The notes beneath the pieces were generated by a model. The model saw only the letters and a list, made by a program, of their open reading frames with translations, did no database searches and was not told the origin of the DNA. Shown in pieces: positions 1-13,107 of a DNA stretch of 64,000 nt (position 1 is the stretch's first letter; each line of letters starts with the position of its first letter). This DNA is from Escallonia rubra (taxonomy: Eukaryota > Streptophyta > Magnoliopsida > Escalloniales > Escalloniaceae), in NCBI GenBank assembly GCA_033065855.1, contig JAVXUO010001957.1:1-64000 (forward strand), read 5' to 3'. The position numbers and the translations under genes were made by a program.

Positions 1-3000
1 GTATCTTGAGACAACCCCGTGCAACACTTCCTTAGTTGCCTTTGGCAGGCAAATAAAGAAACAATAACAGGAGAGAGAAAAAAGTTTATACAAACCATGA
101 TATATGTCTAAGGTGCACCACATCAGAATAGGCTAAAGCACGGTGATCAATCAGAAATGCACCAAGGTGATACTCAAGGAATCTGTTTCAATGCTTACCC
201 GCAAAAGAAAGAGCCGAAGAATCACAAAAGAGACATCCTCCTGACTGTATCACTTGTGGTGCAAAAATGATAATTGTTACCACTACAGCCCAGTCGTTAA
301 GAACATGTTAACTTTTAAAGTGCAGTACACAATATAAACCCAACTTGCTTGATTGTAAAAGGCGAGTTATCAAAAGCCTTTTCCTTGCACCTTTATGATG
401 CAGTTCAATACAAAAACCATATGCCACATTGTGTTTCCCCATTATTGATGAATACTTTGTCAATTGCCAATAAATTATTCAGAGAGATTCAATCTCATAA
501 TTTTGCTGACATTTGCCTTCTTTTATCCAGAAGTGTAACTATAACGTCAAGGGAAAGAAAGTGTTAATATTTAATCATGCTTAACATATATAAAGTAAAA
601 CAAAGAGAGTGTTAAGAAGCAAACTTCTAAGAATTTTCTTTATGCATCGGTAAGACAAGACGGTAGCACACCACAAAAACTTCTTACAAAAAGAATATGA
701 CAACGACAAATAGAGAAAAGAACCAAAGCGTCCTAAAAAACCTACATGATATCTCAAAATTCTAAAAAGCATAAAGAATTGAGTAGCCTAAAGAAAAACC
801 TGGCAACAAGCTGAAACGTTGAACATGATCAGCATGAATTCCAGAAAGTATATCACCACTGCAAGATCGGAAAAAAATATAGTAAAAAACTACTAATGCA
901 TTACAAAACCAGAATATTCTCCACAACACAAGAGCAACGCAAGAGCAAACTTTACTTACGTGGAATAAACTCTCTCCAAAGGGAATTGAAGCCAATAGGG
1001 TAGGCCAAGTATTCCAAAATTTGAGAGTCGAATGCTTGAAATTAAGTCAGATTTTCTACTGAGCTTCAATACCGTCTGACCAACTTCACAAACCCACTAA
1101 TCAAAAAATGAAGTATAATTGCGACTTTATTTACTATTTAGCAAACAGAAGTAGAAAGTAATGAGTATTGTTACCTGTGTCACAAATGACTACATGGTCC
1201 TGAAAGGTTGCCACAGAAGAGACAAGACCAGCATATGGAACTCCCTCCAGTGGGCAATTGGCGAATAAACTCTGCTGCAACAAATGAGATGGCATCTGCT
1301 TCAAAGGGGACGATTTTTCCAGGATCATTTGTCCACAGATCTCCAAAATCCTGGGAAATCCTGTATGGAGTTAAACATTTTACTTTCGGCAGTCTTATTT
1401 AACATTGGAAAAAGGACAGCTTCTACAAGGGTAGATTAAACCTTTGATGACGTCTTTGACAACTCCTGAACTCAAATCCATAATCCACAAAGTTCCAAAG
1501 CTGCATACAAACAAATTAATTACATCTAAAGCTCAGATAAATAATATTATAATTAAGTAAAATGCAGGTACGTAATTGATGAATTTAAAATGCATGCTGT
1601 ACTTCAAATAAACTGTCTGCGGATGGAGTGCTTTTCCCTTTATTTTCTCTTAAAAAAAATCTTTTATTCTTTTTTATGTTTTTTATATTTGTTTTTTTGG
1701 GGTGAGGGGGGAAGCAGATAATTTTTCCAACCACTCGAGCTTTGACTACACGTGGAGAAGGGGGTTTGGCAACTCGACAGCACCAAACTGTCAATATACC
1801 ACTCGTCTAGTCTCTCTTAATAGGTCACAACTCCTTTCTTTAAACATAAAAGCGGTCCAATGCACGAGGTTCCTACCATTCCTAGTTTCAGGTAAAGACT
1901 TAAATAACTGAAGTAAAAGTTGCAAGAAAAAGAGAATTTGAAAAAAAAGGTAAAAGGAGAAGCAAAAAAGGCAAGACGTCAGAAGAAATGAATATCGTAT
2001 AAAGTCCTATAAGGATAAAGACAGACGATGGAAACGTAACAAGCAAGTCAAGATCAGTATCCTTTGTTGCTTCAAAAAGAGTCGGAAAATAGGAGCTCTG
2101 CAACCATAATGTTGGTAACCCAGAGAACTTGGGTGATGATCACAAATTATTGTGCTTAAAGGGCTTATCATTCATGCTTTCAGGAGGAAGGGGATGCTTC
2201 TTGACGTAGAGATTGCAACCAACACATGCTCCAGCTTGGAAGCAGGGCAGGAGTCAATCCCCTCAAGCATGTCCCAGAAGAAAGCAGGCCCTTCTACCAG
2301 TTCTGACCATAAAAGCATAAACCTGACGCCTTTGAGACATCCACAACCTCCAAGCAAGAAACGACTCATTGCTAGACACGTAAGAAACAGATTCACTGGT
2401 CCATTTATTAATCAAAGCTCAATTACAAATATACATCTCAAATCAAAACAAAAACAGCGTACACGCTACTTCTGTTCACAAGCTAATACACCCTAGCCTT
2501 CAAGAACTCCCTCACAAATCCCCCAAGCTCGACAAATCTGCTGGTTCACTTTTTGTGAAGGGACTTTTTTCCAACTTCTAATTCGCATTTGGATCACATC
2601 CTTAATCAGCAGCAAACACTCTTTCACTGATCTTTGTTCATGCACAAAGGTTCTTGTATTTCTCTCATACCAAATCACATAGATTGTTATTGCCAGGGCG
2701 AGCTTCTTGATCAGAGCTTGGAAGCTTTTACCTCTAAACTTTTGTATAGCCAAACTTAAGAGTTGCTTCCAAGAATGCCAATTAGTGGTATATTCAACTT
2801 CAGTAGCACCTCAGTCCACAAAGACTTAGTGTATGACTGTATGCACCTCTCTAAAACAGGTGAACACAATCTTCCTTATGCGCAAGGCATAAAGAGCATG
2901 TATCATCTGCAATATAATTTCAGTTTTTAAGTTTGGGTTTGGTTCTCAGTCCCCCATACATAACATCCACATTACAACAGCACATCTTGGAATGTTGCCA

Positions 3001-6000
3001 CTAGACCACTAGATTATTCTAATTGGACTTATAACATCGTCCACATGACTAGAAGGGATAATGAAGCATTCAATATTGTCAGCAGAAGAGCTTATCCTCC
3101 ACTTAATAAAATTCACCTTGTTTATAAAAAATCCTTGATTGTTGAAATTATCCCTTCACACTCCCCAACAAAATTTATCCGTTCCTGTTTATGATCAAGT
3201 ACGTCATCTTCCACTAGATCGGAAATTGTGTTGGTTCTAAATTGTTCAAAGTACCTCATCTTCCACTAGAATACCACAAAAAGATGTCCGGAATATCAAC
3301 AACATTTAGAACAATTTACTCTGAAAGTATCCCCACTTATCAGTAGAGAAGCGACTAGCATGTATCACACCTCTTGGAAATTCCATGCAAGAAACTAAAT
3401 GCAATATCTATGACCTAAACGGGACAAAAAAGTGTAAAGGACAAGTAGTGTTCCAAATAAAGAGACTGCAAAAGTACGCTTTACTAGAAATTATTGACCA
3501 TAGGAACTTGCAATACTATTTGAACCATGCAGATTGATTCTTATCTTCCGCCAACATTAAGATTGATTATTATCTTCTTAATGCTAATATGAACCTTGTA
3601 GATTCAATGACTATTCTTCATAATGCTACTCCCAGCACCTCTTTTAAAGAGCAGATGCCAAGACTGCACTTGGTGTTTCTAACAATTTATGCCATACGTA
3701 ACTCCATAGACGAAAAAAACAATTATCTATACATAAAGGTACTGAGAAATTTTAGGGGCGAAGGTGGACTACAAAAGTGGAATGCTGGTCACATTTGAGA
3801 CGGCGTTTTTACCTGCGGTTAAGAATAAAAAAATCGCCGTTCAACGACTTCATCAGATGCCAAGGAAACAAAAATGATTCCGAATTGAATTCCTCAGGCT
3901 CTGCCTCAACATCTTTTTGTTTCCAAAGCTTACTCGTAATCCAGCTCCATAGACTATTACTTTTGTTTTTAGTTTTGCATGTTGGATAAATTGTCTCTAT
4001 CACTTTGCTCTCCATATCAGCTCTCCTGATGGCATGGTTCTTTCATGACACAGTGAAACCAGGTAAGGTGTTAAAGTCAGAATTTGAATATAGAGGTAAA
4101 CCAGCTAAAGTAAAAGAAGGTATAAACCAAGTCAGAATTAGTAAGACAGTATGCCACCCAAAGATCAAGATATACACAAGATTATAAGACCATAGGACAT
4201 AGTAGTATCTACATTTTTAAAGCAACACAAAAAACTCATCCACGAAACATACAAGACTTCATGCCTGAGATGATTTTTAAGTGATACAAAAAGGATTGCG
4301 ACAAAGATACCCCAAAAAACCAGGATCAAAGGAACTGAAACGTAATCTACACTACATAATGCCAACACCCTGTAACTTGTTTGGTAGTTTTGGTGTAACA
4401 TACTAAATTAGTGACACATGTAATTGGAAAAAACCTTTAAGTAAAAAATATGCAGTATATAACTACCCTATAGGTCATGTTTGGTTTTCCTTAATATTTC
4501 AAATTAATAACGTCCCTTTATGTAATATTTAATTTTAGTTACAATTTTTAATTGGCAACTTTTATTTTTCTGCACGTCTTAATTCTTTTGTTTTTAATTT
4601 TGGGCATGCATCACGTTGCGTGTGCCACAACAACTAGTAAGAAAGTAAAATGAACAACCTTTTAAGTACCACAGACTATAAATGTTATACTCAACAGAGC
4701 AGTGAAAACAAGAAATACATAAAAGTCAAGTGAACAAGCATTATTACAACTTCCTGTAACCGGCTCCACAAATTTCCACAAAAACTCGGTCAACTACTAC
4801 GTAGAATAGAGTAACGAAAATTGCTACCCTATAATGGATCATACACAGATTCTGGTCTAATTGACATCAAAACCCGATCTGAAATTTTCAGCCATATTTT
4901 AATTTTCAGCCTATGCCATCAAGGGTCTCAAAACCTCCTACACCAAAACTTTCTAATCTAGTTCATAACAGAAATGCACATTAATATCAGGCATTCCTTT
5001 CCCTCGCCATATGCCACAAGGACGTCCGAAGAAGCTGTGTGTTTGTGTTGGAGAGCTGTCCCCATATGCCTTTGTTATCTTTGGTTGAAAGGAACAAGCG
5101 CAATTTCAAAAGCGTGCATCGTTCTGTTAGATGTGAAGCACGTCCTCTTGAGGTTTTGTTGTACATCCTGCGTACTTGGGTTCGCCCCCTTTTTGGAGTT
5201 CTTTCTGAATATATTCTTACTCATCATTGGGCACCCCTTTTCCTAAAACAGATATTCTGCAGCTTCAGCAGCACCTACCTCCATTAGTGTAATGATAGAA
5301 AGAGCTCAATTAAAAATAAAAATAAGGAAATCCTATGAGCTACCTCCTATAGCCATATGGACCTATTTTCCTAGGCAAAATGTACATCGCCAAAGCTTTC
5401 GACTTTGGTTGTTGCTACAGCTTTCATTGTTTTCCTCCTATTTCACTTGTTCTATTCCTTCCTACAATTATTGTAGCGCAACAAAAAATTACTATTCAAT
5501 AAATTGGTACAATTTGAAATTCAGCAGGCCAAAAAATTGGATTACAACATTCAAATAAATACTATTTCAACACATTAAAAAATACAGCTTAAAGACAGGT
5601 CATATCGCAAGTCAGAAGATATAGCTTTTCTAGGAACAAACCTCCGAGTCCACAATATATAGGCAATCCTCGCCATCATGATAAAAAGAAGCTGCGGGGC
5701 GCATTAACTTGGCTGATTCAAATTCTCCATCCTCGAAACCAGGAGAAGAACCGATCTGGGATAGAAACAGCATTACAGTTCAAATATAAACCTTCTCTCC
5801 CTTGCAACATCTGTCTAGGTCTGAAGCAAAATTCAACTGGAAATTAAACACTACAATGCTCATACATACACAGTCTAAAATCTTTCCATTGCCATCAAAT
5901 ACTATAATCCTATGGTGGTTGGTGTCTGAAAGGAACAAGCGACTGCCACCTTCATCAACTGCAATGCAGCCTACAAACAAAAACAGCATACTATGAGGAC

Positions 6001-9000
6001 TCCTAATCATTATACAACACACAAGTTTACAGAGGCTAGAATTCAAGAGAGTTAATCGTAATTGTGAAGCTTAGATAAACAATAACTGAAACGAAAGCAT
6101 TGAAACTAAGATTGGGCAACCACTCGACTTTGGTTTAAAGAACTTATCATTGACTTGATACTACTACAGGTAGAAACTGAAAATAAAACTAAGAAGCATC
6201 ACTTCTTAATACAAAAGAGTTTAGGTTGAAAATTTAGCTTAATTAATGGACGTTTTTCAGAAATTTGGCGTGTAACAGCTGGGGAGAGGGGGAGAGAGAG
6301 AGAGAGAGAGAGAGATTCATTTCTTCGTTCCATTTGCTCTTAGTTACATAATCTTGAAGAAAAAAACATATGGCGAACTCTCTGTCGTTACTAAACAGAT
6401 GTGAATCATTACAACCATTTCAATATGCATAGCATGCTTTGCTATGTCGACAAAGCATAACACTTGTTTACATGGGGTATCCTACTCGTCCATTAATCCT
6501 TTCAAAGACACGCCCTTCTCGAATAATCCTGAAACTTGGATCGTCCACAAACAGTTGGCCCACGTTTAGCTCCTTCACCGGCCTACTTGCAGAGTTGCAG
6601 TGATCTAATATCCTATTGTAATGCTTCAACACTATGAAAAAATTTATAAACATTGACATTGATAAGTTCGTTAACTTTTCCTCAGCCTTTTGCCTCTTCT
6701 ATTAAAACTTGGGCATGGACCATGCAAAACCACTCTGCATGTTGCTTGTCTCCTCCTCTCAACCATGAAGCTTTTGTATGTCATCCTTGGCTTTAACTGT
6801 ATTCTCTACAACCAATAAGAATAAGGTACGAAAGACTTAACTCTGCTATTCTCGAAAATAACTGCCTTACTAGATTAAAGATGAGAAACATGTTCACAAA
6901 CATACTTACTCCAGTCTCTAACATAAGTAATGCAATGTCTACCTTTAAAGCAAGTGGAAACACTAAAAATAATACACACTTGCAAAAAAATGATATTATA
7001 GGCAGATTATGAATAAGGAAACAGGTACCTGGGAAATAAAGAAGTAAGTTCCGCAAAGAAGAACAAACACGTGGCTCGTTAATGATTTCAACTGGCTTCA
7101 CCCAAGTGCTATTCAAATTATGTATCAACCTAGGCTTCTCAATATGCTGCACATTCAACTGCTTGATGGCTGCATATTAAATAAATCACAACGAAGATAC
7201 TATGAGGCATAGCACAATTGTGGTATATTTAATTTCCATAATAAAGTCAAAGTACAAAAACATTTATATGTATAAACTGATAGAAGCGCATTGAGAATAC
7301 ACGTAAAGGATTACCCAAAAAGAAGGAGTATGAGATTCTATCAAGCAACTATAACATTGGGCAGATTGGCAAAGTTGAACAAAAGAAGGGACGTGGTATC
7401 ACAAACAGGGCCGTAGCAGGTTGACATAAATTTAACTGAAAACAGCAGTCGTGGAACATTTTTTTCCTAAGAAGCTTTAATATAGTGATGAACGTCGAAA
7501 ACCAAAATGTCTAAAACATAAACCGTACAAGATGCACGTAAGGCACAGCAGACAAACAACATGATAAATGACTTGTATCTGATGTTTTGAACCATGTTAC
7601 CTGACATCCAAAAGACAAAAATCTTTTTCTGCATTTTTTCATGTTTACTTTTACTGTCTTTCTTTTAAAAAGAGTAATAGATTACCTCCTCCAATCATTC
7701 ATGCTGACAAGGCTAAACAGGAATGAGTATTTGTCCAACAAGTGTCCAAATGGCAATAATCATCTACAAGTAATTACTGAGCATTCATGATAAGCTTTAG
7801 CAGAATTTCGAAAAAAGGCCTCCTATGGAATAAAACCTTCTCAAATCCAACATAGGGTAATCTAACTTATCACTTTTTACTAAGTGAGTTCGTATTTGAA
7901 GGCCCCAAAGGTCAACACTGGGTGTATATAGGGTGATCTGTTATATGATATTGTAAGTAAAGAAAGCATCTTTCACTACTCGCCCCAACGTTAACCCCGA
8001 CCTTGATGTCTGACCTTCATTCTAGCAAGATCTTCAAGACTTCAACCTAGACATATTCCAATGGATATCCGAGGTTATTTAATCGCATGCTATGATGGAC
8101 TACTCCTCCACTAGTTACTCAAAAAGCTTGAGTTGAAATAGAATGTCAACCAACAACGTATGTCATGCTTTAACACTTCGTCTTACAAGCGACAGTTTCT
8201 CTATGACGAGAGATAAAGTAAGGTGTACAGCAGGACAAGCAGAAGATACACTTAATACAGGTGAGACTATGGTCCCTTTAAAAAGCTTAAGCTGCTAGAA
8301 ACATGGGCGAAATACTGTATCATGCTTTAACATGTTAAAACCAACTTAACTAGCCTCAGCTCATCTGTAACATGATGCTGTTACGGTGATATCTCCATGT
8401 TCTGCAAGCCAAAGTCGTTATACGAACATAAGGGTATCTACATTTTCAAAAGTTCACTAGTCCGTCAACAGAATATTGCTGCAACCTCTTGGTTCGACGG
8501 TAATTCTTCACCTAAACTTCCACTCACTAATCACTTCTCTCAATAGACCACAATTTCACAATATACAAAGAAGCTCATTCTTATGTTCAACGTAAAAGGG
8601 TGTTCAACAGTGTGATGAAATATAAGTTCTAATTTTCTTCATACAATAAACTATTGACGTGGAAAAAAGCAGTGGCCTCACCTTTGTCAATCGTCCCAAG
8701 ATCCACGTTCTTCTCAAAAAAGATTAGAGGACTATTAAAAGCTTTAAATATGATTAGGGATACGCCATCTGTCACCTAAAAACAACATAATTTTGGAGTA
8801 ATTAAGCAAATTGATAGAAACTTACTTATTGAGAGAGAGAGCAACCTACAGAAGTTCTATATTCATCTTGAAATCCAGATATGCCAAGCAACAACCAACA
8901 AGAAATCAGAGAGGTGACAAGTAAACTTGGATGAGGTATGCAAGCATTTGAAAGTTGCATCCCTGTTTGCAGTAGTGCTTTCAGGGATTCAATTCGAGAT

Positions 9001-11951
9001 GCTAGTCAAAGCCCATTTTCATAAAAAGGCAAAAATTCAAGGTGCATGTGTTCTAAAACTAAAATCAGCAAAATTTAGGTAACATATATAATTTATTTGA
9101 CATGTGCAAGAAAGTCACTATAAACTCCAACAGATGGTAGATAATATGGACCAGAGTTTATTAAAAAGCATGAGCATAATGAGAGACTAAAAAAAAGCTG
9201 TGACAAAAAGATCCAGGGAAAGGAGACAAGAAGGGGTCTAGTTGTAAAAGGATGAGAGTGGAACGAGAGTGAATGGAGATATACAACCTCAAAAACCAGA
9301 AGATGTATCCAATGCTTAATGCAAGTCAGCGAGAAAGAAAAACCCAAGAAACTCTGGAAGAGCTTGATCCAGGTCCACTAAAAAATTGATAAGTGCATTT
9401 GTAGGTATAGAGCGGTCCATGTTTAAGTTTATGAGTGTATAGCACATTGACATAAGGACATCTCACGTAACATCAACAAAGGAAAGAATGACATACTGAT
9501 ATATGAAAGTTGATGCTGATACACATAACAATGTTTTCTACCTATTGATTAGAAAACTTTGACGCTACTATTAATATTAAACTATAACTTGAAAAAGAAT
9601 GACAATATGGTTCAGTCAAGAAAAACAACCACCATTCACAACAAAAGAAATTCTTTCTGGCATTACAGTTTCAATATGATAATTATCCATCATTTTAAAT
9701 AATGCAAGTTAGTTGAAGAATAAATATTAGTAATCGAGTTGATCCCAGTGGGCAATTAGACGTGCTTTTGAAAGACAGAAGATACAAAGTCGATGCGAGT
9801 TGACAAATGACACACATGATGCTGTAGCTCATGTTGACTGCAAAGTGCAAACTCATAACAACTATTTCATATAAAACAACAAAAAGTTATGCCCTACCTC
9901 AGAGAAAAACTTGTTTGACAACAAAATGGGAAATGTAATATATTCCCTCATAGTTATCTGGACTAAACGATTACGAACAGCATCAGAGAAAATTGAGCTG
10001 CCAGATTGAAGACCTATAACATGAAGAGTAGAATACCTGACAAAGGAAAAAATAAGAAGAGCAAGTGATTTACATGTTTACTTAATAGTAAATAATTCAG
10101 ATCGAAGAACCAAACAGCAACCTGTATAAGATGTTCCTCTACCTCTGCTGAAGTGATTTTACTTTTTCAAAAACATTAGCAGAGTCTTGGCTAGATAATG
10201 AGAAGTCTTCACTAAAAGCACCAGAAAGAACCAAAAAGACTCCATCTCTCCTGTAAACTTTCTTGCTCCCCACAGCTTTATTCAACCAACAATGGCAAGG
10301 GCCTATATGATCCATCTAATATGTTAAACTTAGAAAAGGTTTCGTACTGGACGGCATTAGACGCTTATCTATCTTAATCCTAATCAAGAAACAAGAAACA
10401 CATGCAATAAGGGGAACTCAAATATCACAAAATCAATTTCAAAATTTGGGACAAGAGTTACAGACATGGACTTCTCTGGCAACCCTTGACGACCAAATTC
10501 TGGATAACATCCTTGCAAAACAACTTGTCTTTGGATGACAAGAGTCGGTGAAATCAGGGATGTGGATCGCAATCGATGGGTAGAAAAAACCAAAAAGATA
10601 TTGACCGAACGTTTGACATTGTTGTTCGACATGACATATAGGTCTGCAACAGTATGCAATGCTGGATAATTGGAAAAAGTTGCATGCTAGAACTATGTGC
10701 CTGTTTCGTATTGGAGAAAAAACCAACACTAAGGCATACCAGTGAGTTTGATAAGACAACCGTAATCACGAGGCTGAGGAGACCACCATTCGGCCATTCT
10801 TCCTCGCCAACCTCCTCGAGGCAGCCGTTTGCCTGTGAACTAGCCTTCATTGCTTGTTCCAACTTGCCCAACCACAAGGACGAGGCAGGGAGGTAACAAA
10901 CAGTTACTGGTTAAAAGGCGCGGCCTACCTTAGACTGCACATGGATTAATCCCGACATCCAAGCAGTGTAATGCATTTTTCCAATTAATTAAATCCTTCA
11001 CAGTCCGGAAGAAGTGAAGAGGTTGGCAATTACGTGTCTCCGAGCATAACACTGTGTGGCTTAGCTGTTGTTCAAAAGCTCAAATCATTCTTGTATTTGC
11101 TTTAGTTGTTGTGCCTCACGAGCCGGCTAATTTTTGTAGATCCCTTTTGTAGTACTTAAGCCAGGATGCTCAATTATCTTTGTTAGATGTAGGCTTGGAA
11201 GATTAGACAGTGAATTGCCTGGAGGCATCGAGTCAAAGGAGAGGTAAATGAGCTAGTGAATCCCCCACCTGAATACTACCTTCAGGTGACTACTAAAAAT
11301 TGCCTACTAGTAGATTCTATCTAATAATCGCCTTGCTTGGCATATTCAATTAATCACCTACCAAATGTGTCCATCCTTTATATCAACACCACTGTCCCAT
11401 AAATATTACCTCATGCCGGCTAACATAACTTTGAAAAATGATCAACCACAACGTGACTCTAAAAAGCACACAATTTCGAAACTGAAAAGGAAAAAAAAAT
11501 GGAGATTTAAAGATAGGAAGATATTTTTTTGAGTTCTGCAAATCCTTTGCTTAAATTATAATATTTCAGGAGAAAAGAATTTTGCGCGCGTACCTTCAAG
11601 CTCGTCAAGAGCAGACTCAATAAAAGCCAAGACATCAGCTTTAGGAAGCGGCTGCGATAAACTTGATTCAACTGTAGTTGAAAACCTGGAAGAGACTGTC
11701 GCTTGACAAGCTCTCGTTCTGTTGGTGTAAGCACATTCGTCAGGCAAAGAATTCAAGTGCAGAGCAAATAAGTTAATGCCGCACCTCGACGATTGACCAC
11801 TACCTGCTAAGAAAAATTGGGTTTAAAAACCGAATATATGAAAATTAGGTCTCAGCCAGAAGGAAAAATTGGTTCAGCTTTGAGTTTAATGTAGTTCACC
11901 TGAGAAAATTCGAGGCAAAATCCGGTGAACTCGCCGGAATCTGTAGGCCAT
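1..11951 (-). CDS. EMB1974: NHL-repeat protein, EMB1974-like (3' end off the left edge)
   Basis: Coding exons, read right to left: 11900-11951, 11594-11806, 10143-10302, 9898-10036, 8682-8775, 7029-7169, 5870-5970, 5642-5755, 3813-4039, 1442-1500, 1175-1360, 960-1083, 800-858 and, tentatively, 199-240. All junctions are GT-AG and phases agree throughout, giving about 556 residues (570 with the last exon). The start MAYRFRRVHRILPRIFS is Arg-rich and organelle-targeting-like; an upstream in-frame ATG at 12098 is less likely. Residues about 90-170 (RRDGVFLVLSGAF, VIGLQSG) look thioredoxin-like, as in NHLRC2-type proteins (inference). NHL motifs follow: SDTNHHRIIVFDGNGKILDC near residues 280-300 and CLYIVDSE/NHAIRRADMES near 330-349. 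FPWHLMKSLNGDFFILN and the SFGTLWIMDLSSG stretch match what I recall of Arabidopsis At3g07060, an embryo-essential gene of about 770 residues, so roughly 200 C-terminal residues lie outside. The molecular role is not established. Confidence 0.85.
2493..3000 (-). mobile_element. LINE 3' remnant in an intron of the EMB1974-like gene
   Basis: An 86-residue minus-strand reading frame (2493-2753) contains ITIYVIWYERNTRTF followed by RSVKECLLLIKDVIQMRI. This is the pattern found after the zinc-binding (zf-RVT) domain at the C-terminus of plant L1-type reverse transcriptases. Adjacent sequence up to about 3000 continues it in other frames (LWTEVLLKLNIPLIGIL). No poly(A) tail or target duplication was found, so it is an old, short fragment lying between exons 9 and 10 of the host gene. 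Confidence 0.5.
4974..5287 (+). mobile_element. possible LINE-derived 3' fragment
   Basis: Two overlapping plus-strand frames share a residue pattern (LVERNKRNFKSVHRSVR, then LLYILRTWVRPLFG) like the WRERNRRTF...RS tail common in plant LINE C-termini. The match is weak and frame-shifted. It lies in the intron between exons 8 and 9 of the EMB1974-like gene, on the opposite strand. Confidence 0.3.
6293..6315. repeat. (GA)n microsatellite
   Basis: A run of about eleven GA units inside an intron of the EMB1974-like gene, directly after a short G-rich stretch. Confidence 0.9.
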
Positions 11952-11988
11952 CTTATGGTCGGAAATGCGAGTCGTAGATTTTCTCACG
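11404..11988. repeat. source copy of a local segmental duplication
   Basis: This stretch carries exons 1 and 2 of the EMB1974-like gene plus part of intron 2. It recurs at 19943-21216 in the same orientation, nearly base for base outside inserted sequence. Both copies share CATGCCGGCTAACATAACTT at one end and the Met-start exon at the other. Homology stops sharply at about 11988/21216, just upstream of the coding start, so the promoter was not obviously duplicated. Confidence 0.9.
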
Positions 11989-12149
11989 GGTTGCAACTTG
12001 AATGGTGACGTCGGCGGGAGTCCGGCTAGGGCTCTAAACTTGTCAAAGTGGAGCGAAACAGATTGTGCGGCATTACCCCAACGTGAATCTAATCGCATTC
12101 ATCTTGTTCTCTCTCAAGAAATCTAATCGCATTCGATCATTTACCGACG

Positions 12150-12433
12150 ATGCTGGCCCAAGACTGGGAGCCCGTGGTGCTGCGCAAGCCGAAGCCCAAG
12201 GCCCAGGACCTCCGCGACCCAAAGGCGGTGAACAGGGCCCTGCGGAGCGGCGGCCAGGTCCAGACGGTGAAGAAGTCCGACGCCGGGGTGAACAAGAGGG
12301 CGGCGGCCACGGTGGTGAGCGCGCGCAAGCTGGACGAGGCGGCGGAGCCGGCGGCGCTAGGGAGGGTGGCGGCGGAGGTGCGGGGAAACGTGCCTTGGCA
12401 AGTGGATTTCCCTGTCGCGCGGATGGTGATCTC
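12150..12433 (+). pseudogene. MBF1C: truncated MBF1c-like coactivator fragment
   Basis: The frame opens MLAQDWEPVVLRKPKPKAQD and continues LRDPKAVNRALRSGG, QTVKKSDAGVNK, then KLDEAAEPAALGRVAAEVR. This is the N-terminal MBF1 domain and its linker, closest to the heat-responsive MBF1c type. In the family the next segment is the Cro/C1-type helix-turn-helix that binds TBP partners. Here it is absent: after VAAEVR come about 18 unrelated residues (PWQVDFPVARMV) and then a transposon. Only about 75 of roughly 145 residues remain. The fragment is much more GC-rich than its surroundings, like many intronless plant MBF1c genes. It starts only about 200 bp from the divergently oriented EMB1974-like start codon, so it may share that promoter region. 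I judge it a broken or captured copy. Confidence 0.75.
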
Positions 12434-13031
12434 GGGTGAGCACCAAACCGTTCAAATCGATCCGAATCGTTCAAACTGATTAAACCGAAACCAATTCAAT
12501 TCGAACCGTCCAAACGGTTTGGTTTCACATTTTCCAAACCGATCTTGATTCGGTTTGGTTCACGGTTCACATTTTTAAACCGAACCGACATATGATATGT
12601 TAATGTATTTTTAGTAATATTACATTGATAATTACATATATCAGGTACTCGGAAACTCCAAATAAACAAATCTTGAAAGTTAAAATAAATGAAAATATTA
12701 ACAACACTTAAAATACAAAAAAAATTGTGATCAATATTTAGTTTATATTTACTCATTATTTCTCATTTATCAATGAGAACTTATATATCGAGTGAAACAA
12801 GATTATATGCAATTTAGAAAGAAAAAAAACAAATTCAATTAGTAGTGTGCAAAGGAACAACGTCTTTAAGTGGGCAAACCGATCCAAACCAACTAGGTCG
12901 AATCGTTTAAACCGACCAAACCGATGATGTTTTGTTTGGTTTAGTTCGGTTCACATTTTTTCAAACCGAAGGGTAACGGTTCGGATTGCGATTTGACATT
13001 TAAACCGAACCAAACCGAATTGTGTTCACCC
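12434..13031. mobile_element. hAT-type MITE
   Basis: The ends are inverted: GGGTGAGCACCAAACCG on the left and ...CGAATTGTGTTCACCC on the right. Both flanks carry repeated AACCG/CGGTTT sub-motifs in opposite orientation. Eight-base flanks GTGATCTC and ATAATTTC agree at 5 of 8 positions, consistent with a decayed 8-bp hAT target duplication. The AT-rich 598-bp body has no transposase. It separates the MBF1c-like fragment from a short following frame (VNALVSPYNNAVCIMEKGAA, about 13070-13132) whose origin I do not recognise. Confidence 0.7.
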
Positions 13032-13107
13032 ATAATTTCAAGGTAGCGTTAGGCCTTGATTTCTTGCGGCAGGTGAACGCCCTCGTGTCACCGTATAATA
13101 ATGCGGT

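Noticed and set aside
12073-12474. Long Pro/Ser/Arg-rich minus-strand frame opposite the MBF1c-like piece
   Set aside because: It is the shadow of a GC-rich sense frame; the plus strand has clear MBF1 homology.
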